64,000 nt of DNA from Laburnicola sp. R22_1. Its lineage: Eukaryota > Ascomycota > Dothideomycetes > Pleosporales > Didymosphaeriaceae. The notes under the pieces were generated by a model. That model was not told the DNA's origin. It worked only from the letters and a program-made list of their open reading frames with translations, and did no database searches. The stretch covers positions 1,674,001 through 1,738,000 of the forward strand of contig JACONQ010000012.1 of the NCBI GenBank assembly GCA_014281115.1, in the 5' to 3' direction. Both the position numbers and the translations under genes were made by a program. Shown here one piece after another: positions 11,960 through 23,370 of this stretch (positions are counted from its first letter, which is position 1; each line of letters begins with the position of its first letter).

Positions 11960-12430
11960 ATAAAAATAAAAATAAAAATAAAAATAAAAATAAAAATAAA
12001 AATAAAAATAAAAATAAAAATAAAAATAAAAATAAAAATAAAAATAAAAATAAAAATAAAAATAAAAATAAAAATAAAAATAAAAATAAAAATAAAAATA
12101 AAAATAAAAATAAAAATAAAAATAAAAATAAAAATAAAAATAAAAATAAAAATAAAAATAAAAATAAAAATAAAAATAAAAATAAAAATAAAAATAAAAA
12201 TAAAAATAAAAATAAAAATAAAAATAAAAATAAAAATAAAAATAAAAATAAAAATAAAAATAAAAATAAAAATAAAAATAAAAATAAAAATAAAAATAAA
12301 AATAAAAATAAAAATAAAAATAAAAATAAAAATAAAAATAAAAATAAAAATAAAAATAAAAATAAAAATAAAAATAAAAATAAAAATAAAAATAAAAATA
12401 AAAATAAAAATAAAAATAAAAATAAAAATA
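11960..12430. repeat. (TAAAAA)n array, about 78 perfect units
   Basis: 471 bp of an uninterrupted hexanucleotide TAAAAA repeat with no substitution that I can find. It contains no CpA or TpG, so it offers no RIP substrate. Confidence 0.97.
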
Positions 12431-12567
12431 ACTATAAACGCTAGCGTATTACGTTAATAAATAATTTATAAACTTTGCCTATTAAGTAGCTATATATTAT
12501 ATATTTGCAAAGCTAACTTAAAAAATAGGCCTAAACTTTTATATACTTATATTTTAAGACTACTATA

Positions 12568-12756
12568 TATAAAGTCTTCTTATTACTTAGGTGGCCAAAT
12601 GGGAACTTATGTCTTCTTTGGGCCTAGTGAAGGTTTAGATAAAAACCCCCTCACTTTAGATAAGAGTAGGTGGCGATTCGTCTTATTACTACTTACCTTC
12701 TAATATTATCCTATTCTGCCTTATTAACTATTAGGCGTCCTAGTGGCGCCCTTATA
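12568..12756 (+). repeat. 5' LTR of the Gypsy chromovirus
   Basis: Starts tataaagtc and ends ggcgcccttata. The expected TG...CA ends read TA...TA here, explained by TpG/CpA to TpA change. It differs from the 3' LTR at over twenty positions, all that I checked being transitions. Confidence 0.85.
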
Positions 12757-12949
12757 TTCGAATCGCTCCCTTATAGGCAGTAGTAGGATTCTTACCACTA
12801 TAATAGCAATATATAGGTCTAGTGGACGCCTTGCTTCTATAAGTAAGGAGCTAGGCGGCCTATCTAGGAACACTTAGCAGCAAGCGAGTACTGTTAGGTA
12901 GGTAGGAGAACAAGTAGAGGAACTTAGGGAGGCTACCTAAGAAGAAATT

Positions 12950-15900
12950 AATAATGGCCTTAAGAGTTCGCAAGGCTCTTAGATAGAGCTAAATATAATA
13001 GAAGCTAATAGAAGGGCAGCTTATATCGCAGAATTATAAAATTGGGCGCGCAAGGAATAAGAACAATAGAAAATATAACACATTAAAGGCATATAATAAT
13101 GTTATAAAGCTGGCAACGTAGCAACTCTTAATAAGCTTATTAGTACCCGCGCGTGGCCACTATAGCCTTATTGTTTCTAGTAGTCGCTAAACAGAGTACC
13201 TTACCGCAATCACCCCTACTACATATCTATAACTATAAGAATTATCGTAATTATAACTAATAGAAGCGGGATTATAAGTTTTATTTCTCGCAAGCGCCTT
13301 CTTACTTTGTTATAGAAGATTATAAGATTACCTTTAGTAGGCAGTACCTATCTAAAGATCTTTAAAGTCAGTTTAAGTTATATTATAATTAACAACAATA
13401 GATAGACCCTAAATAGGCCTCTACCTAGTAGACGTTAATAGAACGAATGCTTAATACCCTAGGTACTCTATTAGAACGCTAATAGATAGCATTTAAGGCG
13501 ATAAAGAACTATTGCCAAAGGGCAAATTAAACTCTAACTAACCTACTTAACCACCTTCTCCCTTTATAGAATAAAATTAAGAAGTAGAACAAGTATTATA
13601 GAGTAGCTAAATTTATAGCTTCTATAGATAATAAGCTACGCAGAGAAGTTTTACATTACCTACCTTCTTAAAAGGAAACCCTTATAGAGGTAAAAGAAAT
13701 TACTAATCGCCTTTACTAAGAGGAAGAACGGTCTGCCAAGAGTAAAGGTAAGTCTAAGAACTTATTAAAGAGGCCTAAGTTAATAATACCCCTACAGAGT
13801 TAGCTAAGTTAGCTAAATGTGGCAAAAGGAAGCAAAAGGACTATAAACAGTCTAGCTCGACACAAAAGGAAAAGGATAAAGATAATCCAAAGATTACTTA
13901 CTAGAACTGTGGCAAAAGAGGCTACGTTTCCCTAATTATAAGGAGAGAAATCCAGACCTACCTTTCTATCCTAAGAACGCATCAGAGTCCGCAGGAAAAG
14001 GCAAGGGCCAGTAGGACTAGACTCCGTCCTATTAGCCGCAATTATTAAGTATAAGAAGAATAAGCAGCTTAGAAATCTCTATAACGTGCTTTACTCAAAG
14101 AGGCTAACTATAATAATAGTGTAGGCTATAGTAGGGGATTTAGACTTAGTTAAGGCACTAGTTAATAGTGGCGCTAAACTTAATATAATCTCTACTCGCT
14201 TTGCAAAGGAGAGAAATCTAATAGTAATATTCTTACTAGACTTTATAGTAGAGACGGCAAATAGTGCAAATATTACTATATATAGATCTATAGTTGCCAA
14301 AGTGCACCTAGTAAATACTAGAGGTTATAGAGAGACCCACTAGGTCCTATTTATAGTAGTAGACCTAAGAAAGTACAAAATATACTTAGAATTACTATGA
14401 ATTGCCACATATAATCCAAAACTCAACTTTCGCACAGGTTAATTATTGTTCTAAGAAAAGTTAGGGCAAAATGCGCCTAACTACGCCAAAGTGGCCCTTA
14501 AAGACACGAAACAGTTTAGTTCAATAATATTAAACTTAACTGCGAAATTATACGCGTGTGATATTAGCTATATAGGCAATAGGATTTTTATAATCTTAAT
14601 AGAGGCTATAATTCTATAGGTATACTAAGAGTTTACTAATATAGCAAATAGTAATTAATTAGAGATATTTGCAGAACACTCCACAACTAACCTAAGTATT
14701 AATTTTCTTCCTAGAAAATAACCACCCTATTAGCCCCTCTATAACTTATCTAAGAGTAAGCTAAGTGTCTTACGCAAGTATATCGCAAATTGCTTGCGAA
14801 GAGACTAGATATAATATTTAAGGTTACTAGCTAGAGCACTAATCCTATTCGCAAAAAAATAGTATATCAAGACTATGCGTAGATTATTAGAGCCTTAACA
14901 AGATTACTATTAAGAATTATTATGCGTTACTCTTAATTGCTAAGTCCGTAGAAAGATTAGCAAAAGCGAAGTTCTTTACTAAGCTTAATATCTAAGAGGC
15001 ATATTATAGAATAAGAATTAAGGAAGGTAATAAGTAAAAGATAGCTTTTTATACAAAGTACAGACACTTTAAGTATTTAGTAATATCGTTTAGTTTAACT
15101 AATGCTCTAGCATAATTCTAAGAATATATTAATAAGATCATAGTAAGACTAATTAATATAACGTATATTATCTATTTAGACAATATACTTATCTTCTCTA
15201 ATATAGAAGAGGAATATAAACAGCATATAAAAAAGTCCTCTAAAGGCTATATAAGGCCAAACTATATATTAAACTTAGTAAGTGCGAGTTTTATTAGGAA
15301 GAGACAGAGTACCTAGGCTATAATATTGGCCAAAAGAGAGTTAGAGTGTACAAAGACTATATAAAAACAATTACAAAGTGGCCACTCCCTAAGATAGCGT
15401 GCGATATTAGGGTGTTTATTAGTTTTATAAATTATTACTAAATATTTATTAAAGGGTTTTTAAGAGTGGCTCTACCCTTACTAAACTTACTTAGAAGAAG
15501 TCTAGTACTGCCTAGGGTAGGCATACTTAAAGAAGGAAGGAAAGCTAACCCTTATATCTAGATACGCAGGCAAGAGCAGCTTTTAAAGAGTTAAAGGCTA
15601 TATTTACAATAGTGCCTATAGTAGTGCACTTTAAGCCTAATAAAGAGATAAGACTTAAGGTAAACGTCTTAGGTAGCGCGATATCTAGCATATTAAGCTA
15701 GAATATGCCCAAATCTAATAGAACCCCGCAATAGTAACCTATTAGTTTCTTTTTATAGAAGCTAGACAGCACACAACTTTGATATAAAACACACAATAAG
15801 AAATTACTAGCTATTAATAGAAGTGTTAAATATTAGCGACACTACCTATTAAGTATTCTATTTATTATTCTTATAGATTACAATAACTTGCGATGATTTA

Positions 15901-17672
15901 TAAACATAAAGAAATTAAACTACTAGTAGGTTAGAATCTATAAGAGGCTAGCAGAGTACAATTTTATTATTATCTACTAGCCAGAGAAGGAAAACCTAGC
16001 AGATAGACTATTAAGACGCCCTAACTATATAAGCGAGGCGCAACACCTAGCAAAGAAAGAAAACAGAGCTTATATAGAGCCTTTAAGAACATTATTAAGT
16101 AGGAATACTTTTAATAAACTAACTACCTAATTAATTAGTAAAATTATAAGATCCTAACAAGCGGCACCCTAGGAACAAAGGCAGCTAAGAAGGCGCGAAC
16201 CTAGAAGAGTAATTGTAAAAAAGTCAATATTGTTAATAAAGATTAGCTCTAAATCCAACTTAGAGATTAAAGATAACGTTAAGGCTCTAGGAGAACCTTA
16301 GTCCTAATAGTTAGGCAAGAAGTCGCTAGAAGAAGACATAATAGAGCAAAACAAAATTAAAGTGCTTACAATAAGTGCGAAGAAGGCGAAGGCTCTCTAG
16401 ACATACTATAATAGTCCTATAGCTAGGCATTTTGGAGAAAAGAAGACGTTAGAAAAGTTAAGAAGGCATTTCTAATAGAAAGGAATGCAACGCAAAGTTA
16501 AGAACTACTATTAAGACTATTTAAAGTGCAGAATATTTATCGCACCTTAACACTAACTATATAGTCTTTTAAATCCTTTGCCTGTGCCAAATGGCCCTTA
16601 GAAGGACCTTACCTTAGATTTTATTATAGACTTACCCCTAGCTAAACACTTGGCCAAGTCTATAATACTATTCTAGTAATAGTAGACTGCCTAACAAAGA
16701 TGGCTTATTATATACTTACTAGAGTAGATTAGAACGCAAAGGACTTAGTAGAAGTCTAGATTCGGGATGTTATTAGGTTATACAGCACTCCTAAGACAAT
16801 TGTATTAGATAGAGGTCTAATAATAAACTCTTACTATTAGGACTCTTTTTATTATTACCTTAACACTATAATAGTGTTATTATTAGCCTATTACCCACAA
16901 ACGGACGGGCAAACTAAAAGGCAGAATTAGACACTTAAGTAGTATCTTTAGTGCTTTTGCTGTCTAGAATAGGATAACTAGGCAAGATAGTTGCCAATCG
17001 CGGAATTTGCGTATAACAATAGCGTAAACGTAACAACTAGAGTAACTCCTTTTCGCGCATACTATAGAGCGGATTCTTATGCGCCAAAATGGCCCAGAAT
17101 GCCGCTTGGCGGCGGAGAATCGCTATTAGGCATATTAATCGCGGCAAAAGTTATTATACTACAGGCTTAATATAAAACAAAGATTATAGCGGCGAATACG
17201 TACTAGAAAAAGTACACTAATAAGAAGAGGAAGTACCTTAGTCTTAAACTAGAGGATTAAGTGTTTATATCTACTAGACATCTAAACTCTACACAATCTA
17301 AGCGTAAACTTAATTGGAAGTTTATTAAACTAGACACAGTTAAGTACCCTATAGAGAAAGAAGCCTATAGAGTTAACTTCCTAAAATTAAACGCACACCC
17401 AGTTTTTTATATATTATTATTAGAGCTATATAAATAAAGAGGAGCTATTAAGTCTTAAGCAGATCTAATTATAGACACCCTATACACGTTTAGCGATAAT
17501 GTGTATTATGTAGAGAAGGTACTAGAGAGTAGGCAGTAATTAGTTAAAACCTAGGAATATCTTATTAAATAGGAAGGTTACTTAGAAGAAGAAAACTTAT
17601 AGAAGCTAGGCACTAATCTAAGTGCCAACTCTATTAAAGAATTTTGGAAAAAGAAGAATATTCTAGAACACT
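12950..17672 (+). pseudogene. Gypsy gag-pol pseudogene with chromodomain
   Basis: Gag trace at 12950-13980 ends in a damaged zinc knuckle (NCGKRGYVS). A protease trace near 14150 reads VNSGAK, so the catalytic Asp of D-S-G is Asn. Reverse transcriptase at about 14930-15210 shows AKFFTKLNI, TKYRHFKYLVISFSLTNA and YLDNILIFS, i.e. YLDD with the second Asp lost. RNase H and integrase follow (DFIIDLPLA near 16620). The C-terminus at about 17500-17660 is a chromodomain (YYVEKVLESR ... EYLIK.EGYLEEEN), known in chromoviruses to steer integration to heterochromatin. Many TAG/TAA stops and shifts make it inactive. Confidence 0.85.
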
Positions 17673-17689
17673 AACAAAGAGGCTCTTGT

Positions 17690-19326
17690 TCGGGTTAAAC
17701 AACTATAGAAGGGGGATAAAAGAACTTCCTTAGGAAATTTTAATAGGGAATTTTAATTCCTTTCTTTTATAGATAAGAAATCGGACTTAGATTAACTATA
17801 CAGTTAGAGAATTACTATAAAAAGTACACTTGCTACCTTTACCTATTTTTTTCCTATAGAGGGTTTTTTTACTACAATTATAGAGGTGTTTAATAGTATA
17901 AGGTATTATAAAGGCAATACTAACTTAGAAAGATTATAGTATCTCTAGAGGTTAGTTAAAAAGGACTATAAAGGACTATAAGAGCATATTACACTTCACT
18001 TAGAGCCAAAAGAAAAGAATATTCTAAGATCCTAGGTTTAAGATATTTTAGGGCGTCGCCGCCCGCTAGAAGGCGCTATTTAAGTCCTAACGAACTCCTA
18101 TATCACAGGGAGCCATTACTCCTAAGGACACTAAGGCATAATGGCCCTAGAGGTCCCCCTTATACACACATATTAGCCTAAGGCCCCTAAAGGGGATAAA
18201 AGCACTACTAAGAAGCTAAAAAAGCACTATCCGCGACTATAACCGCGAGTAGAACTCTTACTGTCACTCTAAAACTCCTAATAACGCGTTAGTCTATATT
18301 TATTCTACAACTGCGTTAGTATACAATATAATGAAACAAAAGGCGGAATTATAGACCTTGTCTTACTTTAAGATCTCACCCTTATGGGTTGCGTGATTAA
18401 TAGTCTTCTTATAGTAACATTGCTTAGTCTTGCGCTCTATATTAGTATAAGCGCGCTTCTTAGTAAAGCAATAGGTTAATTAACGGATATTGCTGCCGTT
18501 ATAAACACAGAGATTCTGTACATAGGGCTTAAATAAGCTAAGAAGTAATTAGTTAACAGAAAGCGTCATAAGGATAACTATATCCACTTAATATAGTTTA
18601 TAAGCCTCTTAGCAGTCTTGCGGACGCGTTTCTTATTCTTATTAGAATTACTACTATAAAGGAGAGCCTAAGTAGTGATAAGACTATTAAGCTTAGCATT
18701 AAAGTTAATAGGGCACTATATTATCTTACTTAGAAATATAATAGCGCCTAATATGGGCATGCATTACTATAAGGTAGTGTTTATTCTAAATTAAGTAATT
18801 ACCATACCTAGACAGCTAAATACCATTAATTTAAATTAATAGAATACGTTTAGTATCTAGAAAGTGGCATATATAAAGTAAATCCCCCTTATAGATAAGT
18901 TTAACACAACAAATATATAGATTGGTACTAGCGAGTTAGTTATAAGCCAACTCTGTCCGCTGTATAGTAAGCGTCTTCTTAAGGGCCATCTTACTATAGA
19001 AAGGGATATTAGAATATATTAGGACAATAAGAGTAGGATAGTATATACTAAATTAACTAGTAGAGGCGCAAGGAGTAAGAGTAGTGCAAGGGCAGGCAAA
19101 AACTAAAACAACTACACTAAGCCTCGCTTAATAGCACCTTTAGCTTCTAAATTAGTTAGGTGCCCTAGAGCATCTTAATGGCGTAATAGCGCCTAATACA
19201 ACAATAATTATTGCTATATAGTTATAAGACTGGCGATTGTTTACTTTTTAAGCGAAGATAATAGGATATCGTACGTTGTAATCTTCTAGGGCAACCCAGA
19301 TTGGGTTAATCCTAGAAGGGAGATAC
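17690..19326. other. 3' non-coding part of the Gypsy element
   Basis: Lies between the chromodomain and the 3' LTR. It is less AT-rich than its surroundings. A stretch near 18050-18200 contains several gggcgtcgcc- and aaggcccct-type GC blocks. No recognised open frame on either strand. It could be a long 3' untranslated region or an acquired sequence. Confidence 0.4.
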
Positions 19327-19515
19327 TATAAGGCCTCCTTATCGCTTAGGTGACTAAATGGGGACTTATGTCTCCTTTGGGCCTAGTGGGAGTTTAGATA
19401 AAAATCCCCTTACTTTAGATAAGAGCGGGTAGCGATTCGTCTCATTACTACTCACCTCCTAATATTATCCTATTCTGCCTCATTAACTATTAGGCGTCCT
19501 AGTGGCGCCCTTACA
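19327..19515 (+). repeat. 3' LTR of the Gypsy chromovirus
   Basis: Same length as the 5' LTR; starts tataaggcctcc and ends ggcgcccttaca. It keeps the CA end and more C and G than the 5' copy, so the two LTRs took different RIP hits. Confidence 0.85.
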
Positions 19516-19520
19516 CTATA

Positions 19521-20912
19521 ACTATAGCTAATATGCTTAACTATCTTAATAAGATTTATTTGTTGAAGAATAAACTATTAGACGCCTAGAAAAAGATTAT
19601 AGGCAATATACTTATTTAGGCCTTAAAGAGACTCTTATAAATTAGTATGCGTAATTTATAGTAGTTATTAACTATTATAGTATACCTAACTACTTACTAA
19701 TAAATTACGCCTACTATTTTATATATACTTGCGTTATGTATACTACTAATATATTATTTATTTCTAATAAGTCTTTTACTTTTCATATAAAACGCCTATT
19801 TTATATAGAATACCTTAATTATAAATTTATAATAGATTGTTTAGAAGTCTTTGCAACTATAGTATCTAACTACTTAAAAGCTTATATAATAAATATAACT
19901 ATAACTAGATCTAATACTACTATATACACTACCTTATATATAAAGTCTACTAGGCGTAATAATTATACGTGCACGTTATATAAACTAAATCTACTAGCTA
20001 AATCTATTGCCTACTTTAAATATAGTGTAGTAGGATATTAAGTAATAGATGCATTTACTAACTATTATAATAATACTATTACCTTAGTAAAGAGTATTAA
20101 GTATCTCTATATTATCCTTTTAGGCTCTATTAATTATAAAGATGCGTATTATATCTATGCTATTTAAATAAACCTTAACTAACTATATAGGATATATAAA
20201 TATAATAGCTCCAATGGTAAGTTATTTAAATCTAATAACCTAGCTAATAATAACCTAGACGTGCATTAAGGGTAGGACTATAAGAATAAGAATAAGTTAT
20301 ATTTTTAGTAGCTCTAGAGCAAAATTATATAATAGAGCAATAATAATAGTGTATATGAAAGAACTTTATAGTCGTATAATAAAAGATTAATAAGTTTAAA
20401 TTAGATATAGAACCAGGTCTTAACCTATAGCATATATAATAGATCTCTGCAATTAATATAGACAAACTAGACAAAACTAAATAACTCTAGTTTACTTATT
20501 TAATTAAACTAGCTACACTTTAAAAATAGGTAAAGGCGTAATAGCTTACTAATACTAGAGCTAGTGTAAGTTTTGTTAGTTCTTTATATATTAAATAATA
20601 CTAGCTAAGACTATACTATATTAATAACCTAATTACTCTATATCTTATAGATAGTAAAGTTATAGATAAGATTAGTTAAACTATAGACCTTATAATATAC
20701 TATAGTACTTATACTAGCACTATAATATATTTTATTACTAATATTAGCGCTTCTAATATTATTCTTAGTATAAATTAAATATTCGCTTATAACTTGTAAC
20801 TAGGATTATATAACTAATCTATAATATTTACTGCTTATTATTGCCTAGTTTATTACCTTAAAAATATACTACCTAAAACTATATACTATAATAAGCTATC
20901 TACTAGTTTATT
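19521..20912 (+). pseudogene. Decayed retroelement coding sequence, unassigned
   Basis: Host sequence continuing on the far side of the Gypsy insertion. A 101-codon open frame survives at 19736-20041 (Ile/Thr/Asn/Tyr-rich, containing ITITRSNTTIYTTLYIKST). This pattern faintly recalls the strands following a Copia protease active site, but no D-S/T-G is visible. Downstream to 20500 the same sense gives an Asn/Gln/Lys-rich translation with TAG/TAA stops. Probably part of an old gag-pol; I would not name the family. Confidence 0.3.
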
Positions 20913-20928
20913 ATAACCTATACTAACT

Positions 20929-21040
20929 TTTTTCTAGGATTAATCTGTAATATTATATAATCCTAGGCTAGCTATTTAACTAACTACTATGTTATATAAT
21001 TAATAATTCTTTTAATAATAATTTTTACTACTATAATAAG

Positions 21041-21107
<67 letters not shown>

Positions 21108-22148
21108 GTAACTACCCTAACTATTTTATTACTATTTTATGGTAGATTTCCCTTATAACTAGTAAGATATATACTATTCTCTAAGACCTTACTACTGCCT
21201 ATCTCCTCTATACTCTCTTTACTACTACTTACTCTTACTCGTATTACACTACTACTTTTACTTTTTATTATTTTTATATACCTATAAGTTCTTAACTACT
21301 ATTAAAAGCTTTTTTTGCTATAGCTGCGCGCGTATACTTTAGTAATATATAAAGAATACTTTCTTATCTTTTAATAGTTGCCTACTACTATATCTTAGTC
21401 TATCCTCTAGTCTTACTAATAATATAATAGTAAGGAGCTATTATTATTATATAAATATTGCTATATTATCGCTTAGGCCTCTATATAAAAGAATAGTCTT
21501 ACACTTAAGAATTTAGAGTTGCGTAAAAATAGTATATAGCCTAAATAAATTATTAGTTATAACCTCTAGAATAGTATAATTAATCTAGTTCTCTAGTAGG
21601 CCTACCTTAACTATATCTTATAATAGGTAGACTAGATAGCTAATATTATCTAGCTAGTTATCTATACTAGTTTTAAATTCTCTAGCAGCTATTTAACTGT
21701 AGGTATTAGATAACTTAATTTTAGAATACTAGAAAGCTAGCTTACTATATATATTAAAGAGTTATATTTAAAAGACTTAGTATTGTGTATATTAAAGGAG
21801 GCGAATTTTTAGACATTATAAATATTATATCAGAGGTAGACTTATATAATATATATATATAGCAAACTATAGTTATAACTTCGCGTAGCTCTACTATAGC
21901 TTTCTAATAGTCTACTAGTTAAGAGATAATATATAAGTTAGTTATACTAGATAGCAGACTATTTATTAACTACTATTAATAATACTATTATACACAATAC
22001 TAATAATAAAATTATTATTATTTTATATATATTTTGTTACAACTACTATATACTAGATATTAAGTTATAGTGCCTTCTATTTTACTCCTCTCTATGTATA
22101 GTGCGGACTTAACCTTAGCTAGAATATCCACACAATAAAGATCTTTAA
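20929..22148 (+). mobile_element. L-family element (L3)
   Basis: About 1.2 kb: a 35-bp near-palindrome (ctaggattaatctgt ... tataatcctagg), tatttaactaactac, an AAT run, a ~1-kb body and the terminal agatctt. It is flanked by taacctatactaactt (20913-20928) and taacctatattaactt (22149-22164), a 16-bp duplication with one C/T difference. Long duplications and a constant right end argue for a target-primed retroposon rather than an LTR or a DNA transposon. No surviving open frame. Confidence 0.7.
21040..21106. repeat. AAT microsatellite in L3
   Basis: Short imperfect AAT run at the position where L2 carries the 170-bp expansion. Confidence 0.85.
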
Positions 22149-22164
22149 TAACCTATATTAACTT

Positions 22165-22551
22165 ATAAGAATATTAGTCTAATTACTAGCTAGGTAGCTT
22201 ATCTAATAGTAGTTTATAAACTAGACTCTATTACTTAGCTAGAGCCTTATAACTAAGACTAGCTAGGTTAATTACCTAATGTAATAATAGGCAATTATAA
22301 TATATAGATGTTCTATGCTACTATAGAACTTACTATGTATAGTTAGATAGACTATAATAAGTTTATAAAAAAGTTATCTAATAAGTCCTAAATAGTAAAT
22401 AAGACAAAATAATTATTACCTATATAGTTATAAGATAAGTCTTAGTATTTTAACCTAAAGAAGGCTAACAAGTTATCTTCCTATTACTCTAGAGTTAACT
22501 ATATTATTAACTTTATTAATAATAAAGCTTTACAACTATATATATATATAG
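22165..22551 (+). other. Old retroelement sequence before the Copia insertion
   Basis: AT-rich with RIP-type stops and no diagnostic motif of its own. It continues directly into the Gypsy reverse transcriptase trace beyond the Copia element, so it is probably the part upstream of RT. It ends in a TA run (tatatatatatag) that was the Copia target. Confidence 0.35.
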
Positions 22552-22839
22552 TGTCCGTACACCGTACGGGCAAGGGCACCTGAGGGTGTTGAGGTTTCAA
22601 TATTGCCGCACGATGGCATCACGTGGGGATCACGTGATGCCCGTGCGCCGCGGCCCGTGCGCCGCAAGATCTTCTCCTTTCCATCCGCACCCTCTCTAGA
22701 GACAAGCAATCAATACCAAGTCGTTCTGTTATGTTATTTCCTTTCCTCGTACGATCGCCCCGTACACCCTCCACGCTTGCCAGTATAGAGGATTAGAATT
22801 CGATGTCTATACAGCTAGCTGTAGAGTACCCATTCAACA
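22552..22839 (+). repeat. 5' LTR of the Copia element
   Basis: 288 bp, starts tgtccgtacaccgtacggg and ends gtagagtacccattcaaca. It is identical by eye to the 3' LTR. A 61-codon open frame lies inside both LTRs but has no sign of being a gene. It contains two CACGTG sites, a 12-bp direct repeat, two exact CGTACG sites and a ctacagctagctgtag-like palindrome near its end. Confidence 0.95.
22616..22665. promoter_or_regulatory. CACGTG inverted pair and GC direct repeat in the LTR
   Basis: Perfect 10-bp inverted arms gcatcacgtg / cacgtgatgc with a 5-base spacer place two CACGTG E-boxes back to back. Immediately after, cccgtgcgccgc is repeated directly with a 2-base spacer. CACGTG is the classical site of fungal bHLH regulators such as Cbf1 or Pho4. 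A role as LTR enhancer is inference. The same block recurs in the 3' LTR at 29847-29896. Confidence 0.6.
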
Positions 22840-22890
22840 CTAATTAGTGGTTGACTAACCCTCAACTGCAAATTGGCAAGAGTGAAGACG

Positions 22891-23252
22891 GATCGCACAA
22901 GTTGTTATCAGCTATACAATTTGTTTCGCATACCCTGTCCTCCGTACGCAAGAGGATAGCAGACCAAAAACTTTGTGGAGTCAGTAAGTAGATGTCGCTG
23001 CTGTACAAAACAAAGGAAGCGATTGTACGAGACGTTATCAGCTGTACGATTTGTTTCGTTATACCCTGTCCTCCGTACGCAAGAGGATAGCAGATCAAAC
23101 CTTTGTGGAGTCAGTAAGTAGATGTCGCTGCTGTACAAAACATAGGAAGCGATTGTACGAGACGTACAAAACCTATCCTTATCTATAGGGATAGCAGATT
23201 AACTCTTTTATCAAGTCAGTAAGTAGATGTCGCTGCTGTACGAGATTCAAGA
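22891..23252 (+). repeat. Tandem 130-bp repeats in the Copia leader
   Basis: Two full units (22891-23020, 23021-23150) and one partial, partly rearranged unit (23151 to about 23252). Each carries ggatagcaga, cagtaagtagatgtcgctg and cgctgctgtac blocks and, in the full units, cctccgtacgcaagagg. They lie between the 5' LTR and the Gag-Pol start. Leader repeats could affect RNA packaging, dimerisation or translation; that is inference. Confidence 0.9.
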
Positions 23253-23370
23253 GGAGATAGTGCACCAAGCACACCACCAGTAACCGTACGAAGACACGGT
23301 TAGACAACAACAAACCCCGATAAAGCGCGACCCTCCGTACGACCGACCTATCGAACGAACCAGTCACGCA

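Larger units (their letters stand above)
12568..19515 (+). mobile_element. Ty3/Gypsy chromovirus, full length but RIP-mutated
   Basis: Two 189-bp LTRs (12568-12756 and 19327-19515) in direct orientation enclose a decayed gag-pol. A perfect 5-bp duplication, ctata, lies outside at 12563-12567 and 19516-19520. A purine tract (agaagggaga) precedes the 3' LTR. Gag, protease, reverse transcriptase, RNase H, integrase and a C-terminal chromodomain follow in Gypsy order. Between the end of pol (~17670) and the 3' LTR lie 1.65 kb with no recognised coding. Total 6948 bp. The element interrupts an older retroelement sequence. Confidence 0.88.

Noticed and set aside
14091..14300. 69-codon minus-strand open frame
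   Set aside because: It overlaps the plus-strand Gypsy protease trace and is the antisense shadow of it.
22603..22788. 61-codon open frame repeated exactly in both LTRs
   Set aside because: It lies wholly inside the LTR, has no recognisable motif, and occurs twice only because the LTRs are identical.
22840..22870. Primer-binding site directly after the 5' LTR of the Copia element
   Set aside because: The sequence forms a small hairpin (ggttgactaacc) but I could not match it with confidence to a tRNA 3' end or an initiator tRNA half.
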